NCBI GenBank assembly: GCA_009885185.1 | Contig: VFLF01000235.1 | Span: forward strand, 1 to 7,226 | Reading direction: 5' to 3' | DNA length: 7,226 nt | Origin: Nitrosomonadales bacterium | GTDB lineage: Bacteria > Pseudomonadota > Gammaproteobacteria > Burkholderiales > SG8-41 | Shown: positions 1 to 6,096 of the stretch, one piece after another | Position numbering within the stretch: position 1 is the first letter of the stretch | Layout of the letters: every line of letters starts with the position of its first letter | Notes under the pieces: generated by a model | Database searches by the model: none | Told to the model about the DNA's origin: nothing | The model's input: the letters and a program-made list of their open reading frames with translations, nothing else | Made by a program: the position numbers and the translations under genes

Positions 1-238
1 TCCGATTTTAATGACCACCGGCGCGATGGTGCTGGGCGCAATTCCCCTTGCGCTCGCGGCAGGCGCAGGGGCGGAAGCGCGCCGGCCCATCGGCTGGGTG
101 ATCGTGGGCGGGCTGGTGTTTGGTACGATACTGACGCTTTATGTGATTCCGGCGGCGTATACGCTGCTGACCGGGCGGTATCGCCGCTCGCAGGACGATC
201 CCGGCACGCAGGCTGCCACAGTGGCGGCCAAGAGCTAG
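1..238 (+). CDS. RND-family multidrug efflux transporter permease, C-terminal fragment
   Basis: This is the 3' end of an AcrB/MexB-like inner-membrane pump that exports drugs or other toxic compounds using the proton gradient, normally with a periplasmic adaptor and an outer-membrane channel. The reading frame is open from base 2, entering with Pro-Ile-Leu just before the Met at 11, so the gene starts outside the window. The visible ~79 residues carry the conserved end of the family: a PILMTT stretch leading into a membrane helix, then GAEARRPIG, then a last hydrophobic helix (WVIVGGLVFGTILTLYVIPA) ending in a basic cytoplasmic tail (GRYRRS). The stop is TAG at 236-238. Partner genes would lie upstream, outside the window. 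Family assignment is firm; the subtype (HAE1 drug pump or heavy-metal pump) cannot be decided from this fragment, although GAEARRPIG is typical of HAE1 members. Confidence 0.9.
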   Translation, partial: PILMTTGAMVLGAIPLALAAGAGAEARRPIGWVIVGGLVFGTILTLYVIPAAYTLLTGRYRRSQDDPGTQAATVAAKS

Positions 239-249
239 AACGACGTTCT
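237..249. repeat. 13-bp palindrome in the convergent gap
   Basis: AGAACG-A-CGTTCT is a perfect palindrome with a single central base. It overlaps the TAG of the RND gene and touches the TAA of the kinase gene on the other strand. As RNA it could fold as a 5-bp stem with a 3-base loop. There is no GC-rich stem and no T-tract, so a role as a bidirectional terminator is only a weak suggestion. Confidence 0.3.
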
Positions 250-2141
250 TACGGCAAGCCTGCTTCGCCGTCCTTGCGCGTTGCCATGAAAATCGCGGCG
301 AACAAATCCTTGGGCACGATGGGTTTGGTGAGATAGGCGTTCATGCCGATTTCCATGCACGACTTCATGTCCGTGGCCAGCGCATTGGCGGTCAACGCGA
401 TGATCGGCAGTTGCGCCGCCGACCGTTTTTCGCGGATGATCCTGGTGGCTTCCTTGCCGTCCATCACGGGCATGTCCAGATCCATTAGAACGGCATCGAA
501 TTTTTTCTGATCGCGCAAGATCGCATCCACCGCTTCTTGGCCGTTCTGGGCGATCTCAACGGTCACGCTCTGCTTCTGGAGCAAGGTTCCCGCCACCACC
601 TGATTGAGCTTGTTGTCCTCGACCAGCAGCACCGACAGACCAGTGAGATCGATGCTGCGTTCATCCGCGTGGCCTCCGGCCTCCTCTTTTCCGGCAGGCA
701 GTCCGAACGGCACCTCCACCCAGAAGCGGCTGCCTTTGCCGGCCTCGCTTTCCACGCCGATGATGCCGCCCATGCCGGTGGCGAGGTGCTGGCAGATGGC
801 AAGACCCAAGCCCAGCGTGCTGGCAGTGGGCGCCGCAGTGGGGCCGCGGGTGGGCGCGCCGAGCAACTCGGCCTGTCGTTCCTCCGAAAGCCCTGGGCCG
901 GTGTCGATCACGGCGATTTTCGCGGTGACGCGATCGGCCGTGCGCGAGATGGCTCGCACGTCCAGCGTGACGGAACCGTGATCGGTGTACTTGATGGCGT
1001 TGCTGACGAAGTTATTGAGTATTTGCGCCACGCGCACCGGATCGCCCGTGACCCGCGCGGGAAAGCCGGGATCGACCAGCACCTGGAACATCATGCCTTT
1101 TTCCAGTGCCATGGAACTGAAGATGCCCTGCACGTTTTCGGTGATATCGCGCATGCGAAACGGCGTCTTTTCGAGTATCAGGTGTCCCGACTCGATCTTG
1201 GAGAAATCGAGCACGCTGCTCACCGTGCCCATCAGCGAATGCGCGGCGGCCAATATCTTGATCAGATAGTTCTGCGTCGACATCGGCGGATTGTCGCGCA
1301 GCGCGATGTTGGCGAGGCCGACAATGCTGTGCAGGGGTGTGCGCACCTCGTGGCTGACGTTGGCGAGGAACGCGCTTTTCGCCTGCGTCGCGGCCTCTGC
1401 CGCCTCCTTGGTGCGCGTCAGTTCGTCGCGGGTCGTGTGATAGTCGGCGGCCTCCGAGGCGAGCGCGGCATTGTGGGTGTTGATGTGGTTGAGTTCCTGC
1501 CGCGCTTGCCGCAACTCAGCATCATTGCGAAAGGCCAGCGTGAGCGCATTGCCCAGTACCACGTGATAGACGCGCGCCACGATCAGCAACAAGATCATCA
1601 CGGCGAGCAGGGCGGCGGCGATCAACGGCGCGGCGGGGCCGCCGGCGATGAGGATCATCAGCGCGGACAGGCCCAGCGTCAGCGCGCAGTAAGCGGCATA
1701 CACATGCCACAAAGCCGCCAGTGTGGGCAGCGCCGCCGCGGCCATGCCGGTGAGTGCCACGGCAACCGCGATGCGCAGGTTGAGTTGCGTGGACAACAGG
1801 CATAGCAGCCCAGCAAACCCCCAGGCGGCGCCTGAAAATGCCGCGCATGCCACGGCGCGCTGGTGCCAGCTTCTGATTTGGTCGGCACCGGGTTCCGCAC
1901 GGCGCAAGCTGTTACTCAGCAAAAACCACGACGCAACCGCGGCCATGGTGATGGTGAACCAGCCGCCCGCCCATGCCGGGCCCGGACTATGCCACGCCAG
2001 CGCGGCGATGGCCGCCGCGCCGATGAACGCCGCTGCCGCGCCGGCAATATCCAGTCGGAGAACGGTATAAACGCGTTCGGCAAAGACCAGCGTATCCACG
2101 GTGGGTACGCTTTTTCTTGTTATTGTCGCCGCTGCTGCCAT
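249..2141 (-). CDS. Membrane-bound hybrid sensor histidine kinase/response regulator
   Basis: This 630-residue protein should autophosphorylate on histidine and pass phosphate to its own receiver domain. Residues 31-190 hold about six hydrophobic segments (near 31-50, 60-76, 96-116, 122-143, 146-167 and 171-190) forming an integral membrane sensor region of no family I recognise. A charged, coiled-coil-like linker (~205-257) follows. The HisKA domain has H264 in NVSHEVRTPL. The ATPase domain has an N-box around N376-N381 (NNFVSNAIKY), DTGPG at 413-417 and GLGLAI at 444-449. The C-terminal receiver (~502-618) has D509, phosphoacceptor D554 in LMDLDMP, T584 and K606, so all key residues are present. 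There is no PAS, HAMP, HPt or DNA-binding domain, so an external HPt protein and a regulator must complete the relay. The ATP-lid before the G2 box is atypical. The ATG at 2141 has no strong Shine-Dalgarno, so the start is less certain than the domains. A TACAAT -10-like hexamer lies at 2198-2193. The stop codon is 10 bases from the RND pump's stop, tail-to-tail, so a regulatory link to the pump is only a guess. Confidence 0.93.
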   Translation of the reverse strand: MAAAATITRKSVPTVDTLVFAERVYTVLRLDIAGAAAAFIGAAAIAALAWHSPGPAWAGGWFTITMAAVASWFLLSNSLRRAEPGADQIRSWHQRAVACAAFSGAAWGFAGLLCLLSTQLNLRIAVAVALTGMAAAALPTLAALWHVYAAYCALTLGLSALMILIAGGPAAPLIAAALLAVMILLLIVARVYHVVLGNALTLAFRNDAELRQARQELNHINTHNAALASEAADYHTTRDELTRTKEAAEAATQAKSAFLANVSHEVRTPLHSIVGLANIALRDNPPMSTQNYLIKILAAAHSLMGTVSSVLDFSKIESGHLILEKTPFRMRDITENVQGIFSSMALEKGMMFQVLVDPGFPARVTGDPVRVAQILNNFVSNAIKYTDHGSVTLDVRAISRTADRVTAKIAVIDTGPGLSEERQAELLGAPTRGPTAAPTASTLGLGLAICQHLATGMGGIIGVESEAGKGSRFWVEVPFGLPAGKEEAGGHADERSIDLTGLSVLLVEDNKLNQVVAGTLLQKQSVTVEIAQNGQEAVDAILRDQKKFDAVLMDLDMPVMDGKEATRIIREKRSAAQLPIIALTANALATDMKSCMEIGMNAYLTKPIVPKDLFAAIFMATRKDGEAGLP

Positions 2142-2251
2142 AGTGTTGATGTTATTGATGTGCCGTCAATTTCCGCGCCGAGTGGACGAACGATTGTATG
2201 CCCAACAATGCCGGGATGCCAGCATTAGCATTGCACTGCTGGGCCGCGTAT

Positions 2252-3100
2252 TTACACGTCCTGCGGACTCGCGACTTCCGCGGAGCTGTGCTTCGCGATG
2301 TCACGCACGGGTTTGGCGCCGCTGATGCTGCGGCCTGTTGGTGCCCACGTACATATGGCCGCGCCCGGCGCCCAGATGGTTTTGTATTCGCCCGGCACAA
2401 AAAACTCCACGAACGCCATTTCTTCATCACCTTCGCTGCGCAGGTAGTGGCGCTCGCGGTCGCCGTAATAAATCAGATCGCCCTTGCGCACGGGTATCGG
2501 CGACTCGTTGGCCCAGGCGGTGCCCTTGCCCTTCAGTACATACATGAAATGTTCCGCGCCTTCATGGTGATGGTTCGATGCTTGTGTCCCTGGCGGGTAA
2601 ATAATCATCTCGCCCTTGATCGCCTTGGTGCCGAACAATTTGGGCGTGGCGACATAGATGCGCTTGCGCGCGTCGTGTTCGGAGTCGAGCATCGGCTCGC
2701 GCGTCCAATCCACTATCTTGAATGGCGGCGGTGATTGCGTGAATGCGGCGTCAAAACGCGCGGCATTCGGCACGGTGGCATGAATCAGCGTAACGCCCGA
2801 TGAATTCGCGGGTGCCGCCAGTAAGCCGTTAAAGCCCGGCGGCAGAAAAACGATGTGCGCCGGCGTGAGTGATTTTTTCGCATCGCCATGCGCGAGCGTC
2901 GCGTTGCCTTCAAGTATCTGCACCCAAGCAAGATCGGTCGCGGCAATGGTGAGCACGTGTGTGCCGCCGGCGTCGATGGTGAGCCGGTCAAGCAGCACTT
3001 TCCCGTCTTGGGTATGCTGTGCGGTCAGCAAGCACTGGCGTTTGACTTTTTGCGCCACGCTTTCGGCGGCGACGGTGCTTTCATTGAGGGTGAGAGCCAC
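2252..3100 (-). CDS. Bicupin-fold protein (cupin domain-containing protein)
   Basis: This 282-residue protein of the cupin superfamily has no signal peptide and is probably cytoplasmic. The GTG at 3100-3098 is chosen as the start because AGGAG lies 8 bases upstream (3113-3109) and the protein then opens with MALTLNEST. The frame stays open to an ATG at 3163, but the extra 21 residues have no ribosome site and would cover the promoter region. The protein is a tandem of two beta-barrels. The N-terminal barrel (~35-110, with LEGNATLAHGD and VFLPPGF) lacks the metal-binding histidine set. The C-terminal barrel (~155-235) has the full motif: PPGTQASNHHHEGAEHF supplies H177, H179 and E183, and motif 2 supplies H218 in DRERHYL. 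A metal enzyme, such as a dioxygenase, isomerase or decarboxylase-like protein, or a ligand-binding protein is possible; the fold does not fix the reaction. The gene is divergent from the TauD-like dioxygenase with 130 bases between starts, which suggests shared control. The same-strand kinase lies 110 bases downstream and is probably transcribed separately. Confidence 0.85.
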   Translation of the reverse strand: MALTLNESTVAAESVAQKVKRQCLLTAQHTQDGKVLLDRLTIDAGGTHVLTIAATDLAWVQILEGNATLAHGDAKKSLTPAHIVFLPPGFNGLLAAPANSSGVTLIHATVPNAARFDAAFTQSPPPFKIVDWTREPMLDSEHDARKRIYVATPKLFGTKAIKGEMIIYPPGTQASNHHHEGAEHFMYVLKGKGTAWANESPIPVRKGDLIYYGDRERHYLRSEGDEEMAFVEFFVPGEYKTIWAPGAAICTWAPTGRSISGAKPVRDIAKHSSAEVASPQDV

Positions 3101-3108
3101 GCGAATTT

Positions 3109-3113
3109 CTCCT
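3109..3113 (-). promoter_or_regulatory. Shine-Dalgarno deciding the bicupin GTG start
   Basis: The sequence reads AGGAG on the minus strand, followed by eight bases and then GTG at 3100. It is the only good ribosome binding site near the 5' end of the bicupin frame, and it rules against the longer ATG start at 3163. Confidence 0.75.
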
Positions 3114-3134
3114 GTATTGATCCTTTGGGCCGCC

Positions 3135-3163
3135 ACTGTAGCGGTGTGCTCTGTGCAATGCAA
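3135..3163 (-). promoter_or_regulatory. Candidate sigma70-type promoter for the bicupin gene
   Basis: On the minus strand, TTGCAT (3163-3158) and TACAGT (3140-3135) are separated by exactly 17 bases. The -10 matches 4 of 6 consensus bases and the -35 matches 3 of 6. Transcription would start near 3128, giving a leader of about 28 bases that contains the AGGAG at 3113-3109. The -10 hexamer lies within the left arm of the inverted repeat at 3135-3142. This is a by-eye match only. Confidence 0.4.
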
Positions 3164-3179
3164 ATGGTTGTGCTACAGT
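3135..3179. repeat. 8-bp inverted repeat in the divergent tauD-like/bicupin control region
   Basis: ACTGTAGC at 3135-3142 is exactly repeated in inverted form as GCTACAGT at 3172-3179, with arm centres about 37 bases apart. Each arm contains TACAGT reading outward, that is, a -10-like hexamer directed at each of the two divergent genes. Near the centre lies a smaller odd palindrome, TGCAATGCA (3154-3162). The symmetry centres (3157 and 3158) almost coincide. The arrangement could be a pair of divergent promoters, the operator of a dimeric regulator, or both. It is followed by no T-tract, so it does not look like a terminator. Confidence 0.5.
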
Positions 3180-3230
3180 ATTCATCAATCGATGTTGCGA
3201 TGTAAGTATCTGTTTTTTTAAATAAATGTC

Positions 3231-4079
3231 ATGAGCGATACGCGTGTTATTCCTGTCGTTCCCGCCGTTGGCGCCCTGGTCGAAGGCATTGATCTGGCGC
3301 ACTTGGCCGACGCGCAATTCGCGCAGGTGCATGCCGCGCTGATGGCGCATCAGGTGATTTTCTTTCGCGAGCAAACGCTCGGCAAAGAAAATCTACTCGC
3401 GTTTGCGCGGCGCTGGGGCGTACCGCAGGCGGCCACGGAGTCATCGTTCGGCAAACTGGAGGGCTATCCGGAAATCGATGTGCTGGATTACGATGCCGCG
3501 CGCCCGCCGTACGTAACCAAAGAAATGTGGCACACCGATTTCACCGGGCGCGAAAAGCCGACGATGGGCTCGGTGCTGTATGCGCTGGAAGTGCCGGAAT
3601 CCGGCGGCGATACGATCTGGGTGAGCCTTGCCGCCGCGTACGACGCTCTGTCGGCGCGCATGAAAAACTATCTCGCGGGCCTGCGCGCCGAGCATCGCAC
3701 CATCAAGGCATTCGGCGACGATATCCGCAGTCAGTTATGGAAAGACGACGCGAGCAAGCAACGCTTCGAGCAGATCAAGCAGCTTCAGCCAGTGGATCAT
3801 CCGGTGGTGCGCACGCATCCGGTGAACGGTCGCAAAGCATTGTTTGTGAACGAGGGCTACACCACCCGATTGCTCGGCGTCGAGCGCAAGGAAGGCGACG
3901 CGGTTTTGAATTATCTGTTCGATCATCTGCGCACGCCGGAATTTCAGATACGCCATCATTGGAAAAAAGGCGATCTGGTGGTGTGGGACAATCGCATCAC
4001 GCAGCACTATGCCGTGGCGGACTATCAGGCGCGGCGGTTGATGTATCGCATCACGATCACCGGCGACAAACCTGTATGA
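3231..4079 (+). CDS. TauD/TfdA-family Fe(II)/2-oxoglutarate-dependent dioxygenase
   Basis: This 282-residue enzyme should use Fe(II), O2 and 2-oxoglutarate to hydroxylate or cleave an organic substrate, releasing succinate and CO2. Known family members act on taurine, alkyl sulfates or phenoxyacetates. The length matches the family. The facial triad is complete: H101 and D103 in MWHTDF, and H259 in RITQHYA. T127 in GGDTIW and R269/R273 in ARRLMYRIT occupy the positions that bind 2-oxoglutarate in TauD, and the C-terminal GDKP ending is also TauD-like. The visible residues do not fix the substrate, and no sulfonate ABC transporter (tauABC) is adjacent, so I give no gene symbol. The ATG at 3231 has no clear Shine-Dalgarno and follows a T-rich, AT-rich leader. 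A Bug-type binding protein begins 29 bases downstream, so the three rightward genes probably form one operon. The bicupin gene is divergent. Confidence 0.92.
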   Translation: MSDTRVIPVVPAVGALVEGIDLAHLADAQFAQVHAALMAHQVIFFREQTLGKENLLAFARRWGVPQAATESSFGKLEGYPEIDVLDYDAARPPYVTKEMWHTDFTGREKPTMGSVLYALEVPESGGDTIWVSLAAAYDALSARMKNYLAGLRAEHRTIKAFGDDIRSQLWKDDASKQRFEQIKQLQPVDHPVVRTHPVNGRKALFVNEGYTTRLLGVERKEGDAVLNYLFDHLRTPEFQIRHHWKKGDLVVWDNRITQHYAVADYQARRLMYRITITGDKPV

Positions 4080-4108
4080 TGGGGTCCGTAGGAATACATG
4101 GAGGAAAT

Positions 4109-5089
4109 ATGTTTAAAAACAAATACTTGCATAAACTCGCGCTAACGGGCGCGTTTGCGCTGCTGTCCGGAATGGCCGCCGCCGCGGAAACCTATCCCGC
4201 GCGCCCGATACGCGTGATCGTGCCGCTGCCGCCGGGTACCGCGACAGACTTTATCTCGCGCACCCTGAGCATTCCGCTCTCTGAGCTCTACAAACAACAG
4301 ATCGTCGTGGACAACCGCCCCGGCGCGGGCGGCCTGATCGGCAGCGGCATCGCGGCGAAAGCCACGCCGGATGGTTACACGCTGGTGATGGTGGCGCCGC
4401 CGCACACCATGGCGACATTGCTTAATCCGAATCCGCCCTATCACCCGGTGAAGGATTTCACCCCGGTAGCCGGTATCGCGCTGGTGCCCAATCTGCTGGT
4501 GGTGTCGCCCAACCTGCCGGTCAAAACCGTGATGGAGTTGGCGACGCTGCTGCGTAACAGTCCCGGCAAATATAATTTTGCCTCGGTAGGCGTCGGCTCG
4601 CTGGCGCACATCGGCGGCGAAATTTTCAACCGCGCCGCTAACACCAAGCAAGTGCATGTGCCGTTCAAGTTTTTGGGCGATGCGTTCACCGAAACCATGG
4701 CGGATCGCGTGCATTACTTTTTGTTCACCGTGCCTTCCGCATCGCCCATCGTGCGCGAGGGGCGGCTGCGCGCGCTGGCGGTGAGCGGCTCCAAGCGCTC
4801 GTCGGCGTGGCCGAATCTGCCTACTGTGGCGGAAGCCGGTTTGCCCGAAGCCACCTCCGACGGCTGGTTCGGCTTGATGGGGCCGCTGGGCGTGCCCAGA
4901 AACGTGGTGGCCAAGCTGGAGAAAGATATCTCAACGCTGCTGCGCGAACCCAGAATCCGCGATGCGCTGGCCAAAGGCGGGGCGGAAGTGCCGAACGATA
5001 CGTCTACCGCGGCGTTCGCGAAATTGATGCAGGTGGAGTACGAACGCTACACGCGGCTGGTAACAGAAGCGGGGCTCAAGGCCCAGTGA
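4109..5089 (+). CDS. Bug/TctC-family tripartite tricarboxylate transporter substrate-binding protein (first of two)
   Basis: This 326-residue periplasmic solute-binding protein captures small organic acids or similar ligands for uptake or sensing. The start is the ATG at 4109, with GGAGG at 4100-4104 just upstream. The frame is open far upstream inside the dioxygenase gene, but that part is not coding. A Sec signal peptide is clear: basic MFKNKYLHK, hydrophobic ALTGAFALLSGMA, likely cleaved after A26. The mature protein begins ETYPARPIRVIVP, the family opening. VDNRPGAGG, PDGYTL and PVKDFTPV follow, then LPTVAEAGLP near 237-246. Two ligand loops depart from the usual family pattern: PLPPGTATD (39-47) replaces the glycine-rich PFPAGGG-D loop, and HVPFKFLGDAF (183-193) replaces the common YKG-x-x-PA segment. 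A changed ligand is likely. Neither TctA nor TctB is encoded here, so the protein must use distant membrane partners or serve in sensing. The next gene overlaps by 4 bases. Confidence 0.92.
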   Translation: MFKNKYLHKLALTGAFALLSGMAAAAETYPARPIRVIVPLPPGTATDFISRTLSIPLSELYKQQIVVDNRPGAGGLIGSGIAAKATPDGYTLVMVAPPHTMATLLNPNPPYHPVKDFTPVAGIALVPNLLVVSPNLPVKTVMELATLLRNSPGKYNFASVGVGSLAHIGGEIFNRAANTKQVHVPFKFLGDAFTETMADRVHYFLFTVPSASPIVREGRLRALAVSGSKRSSAWPNLPTVAEAGLPEATSDGWFGLMGPLGVPRNVVAKLEKDISTLLREPRIRDALAKGGAEVPNDTSTAAFAKLMQVEYERYTRLVTEAGLKAQ

Positions 5090-6075
5090 CCCTTTTTACC
5101 CTGTCGCGCACGATGGCGCTGATGCTCGGCGCTACCATCTCGCTGGCGACCATCCCGGTGGCGGCGCTCGCGCAAGCGTGGCCGGCCAAGACGATACGCA
5201 TGATCGTGCCGTTTCCGGCCGGCGGCGGGGTGGACTACGTCGGGCGCATCGTCGGCAAGGGGGTGTCCGATCGCCTGGGCCAGCAACTGGTAGTGGACAA
5301 CCGCGCGGGCGCGAGCGCCATCATCGGCATGGAACTCTTGAAAAATTCGCCGCCGGATGGCTACACCATTGCCGCCACTTCGGCTGGCCCGCTGGCGATC
5401 AACCCGCACATTTTCAAAAAGCTGCCCTACGACAGCCTGCGTGACTACACCGCCATCGGCAACATGGCGACCTTTCCGTATCTGTTGGTGATGCACCCGT
5501 CGCTGCCGGTGAAAAGCGTCAAGGAATTCATCGCGCTCGCCAGAGCGCGGCCCGGCGAGATCGCCTATGCCTCGCCCGGCACGGGCAACGGACAACACCT
5601 CGCCACTGCGCTTTTCGCGTCGATGGCAAAGCTCGACCTGCTGCATATTCCCTACAAGGGCAACGCGCCAGCAGTGGTGTCCCTCGTCTCCGGCGAAACA
5701 CAGCTTACCTTCAGCAGCATCCCCGGCATGCTGCCCCATGTGCGGGCCGGACGCGTGAAGGCGTTGGGCGTCGGCATGGCGCAGCGCGTGGCGTCGCTGC
5801 CGGAATTTCCCACCATCGCCGAAAGCGGTCTGCCCGGGTTCGAAGCCTCCGGCTGGGTCGGCATGATCGGGCCGACGAACCTGCCGCGCGACATCGTGAA
5901 CGCGCTCAACAAAGCCATCGTCGATACGCTAAGGCAGCAAGACACGCTGCAGCGCATGCTCGCCGACGGCGCCTTGCCGGCGCCGGCCACACCCGATGAA
6001 TTCACCGCCTACTTGAAGTCGGAGTTGGTGAAGTGGGGGCAGGTGGTGAAACTGGCGAATATCAAGCCGGAGTGA
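5086..6075 (+). CDS. Bug/TctC-family tripartite tricarboxylate transporter substrate-binding protein (second of two)
   Basis: This 329-residue protein is the second periplasmic binding protein of the pair. The start is chosen as the GTG at 5086-5088, which overlaps the previous gene's TGA in a GTGA junction typical of translational coupling. It gives a complete signal peptide (MTLFTLSR, then hydrophobic ALMLGATISLATIPVAA, cleavage after A29 in ALA/QAW). The alternative ATG at 5113 would lack the n-region and has no ribosome site. The mature protein has canonical family loops: IRMIVPFPAGGGVD (37-50), VVDNRAGASAIIG, PDGYTI, HIPYKGNAPAV (187-197), GRVKALGVG and FPTIAESGLPGF (241-252). It is clearly paralogous to the preceding protein but keeps the standard ligand loops, so the two probably bind different or modified substrates. 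Its stop lies 21 bases from the convergent pyruvate dehydrogenase stop. I see no convincing terminator in that gap. Confidence 0.92.
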   Translation: MTLFTLSRTMALMLGATISLATIPVAALAQAWPAKTIRMIVPFPAGGGVDYVGRIVGKGVSDRLGQQLVVDNRAGASAIIGMELLKNSPPDGYTIAATSAGPLAINPHIFKKLPYDSLRDYTAIGNMATFPYLLVMHPSLPVKSVKEFIALARARPGEIAYASPGTGNGQHLATALFASMAKLDLLHIPYKGNAPAVVSLVSGETQLTFSSIPGMLPHVRAGRVKALGVGMAQRVASLPEFPTIAESGLPGFEASGWVGMIGPTNLPRDIVNALNKAIVDTLRQQDTLQRMLADGALPAPATPDEFTAYLKSELVKWGQVVKLANIKPE

Positions 6076-6096
6076 CGGCTACGGTTCCTGTGGGTC

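Noticed and set aside
537..1805. A 422-codon open frame on the + strand, antisense to the kinase
   Set aside because: It lies wholly opposite a kinase with intact catalytic motifs. Its translation is rich in His, Arg and Gly, as expected from the reverse of high-GC coding sequence, and matches no family I recognise.
2164..2169. TTGACG -35-like hexamer on the minus strand before the kinase
   Set aside because: At normal spacing the matching -10 would fall on the kinase ATG and is a poor match (CACTAT), leaving no leader.
2219..2242. CCAGCA/TGCTGG hairpin as an intrinsic terminator after the bicupin
   Set aside because: The stem is only 6 bp with a 12-base loop, and no run of U follows in the minus-strand transcript.
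3101..3163. N-terminal extension of the bicupin to an ATG at 3163
   Set aside because: It has no ribosome site, would translate through the putative promoter, and adds residues without cupin character. The GTG at 3100 has AGGAG at good spacing.
3527..4108. Upstream extension of the first Bug frame into the dioxygenase gene
   Set aside because: This stretch is the dioxygenase read in another frame. The Bug signal peptide and a GGAGG ribosome site place the true start at 4109.
4807..5085. Upstream extension of the second Bug frame into the first Bug gene
   Set aside because: It is out-of-frame reading of the first Bug gene. The signal peptide and the GTGA overlap mark the start at 5086.
5047..5739. 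A 230-codon minus-strand open frame opposite the second Bug gene (and a similar 190-codon frame at 4142-4714)
   Set aside because: Both are antisense to well-supported genes, with Arg/His/Gly-rich translations and no recognisable domain.
6076..6096. Possible bidirectional terminator between the second Bug gene and aceE
   Set aside because: I found no stem of useful length and no T-tract in the 21-base gap or just around it.
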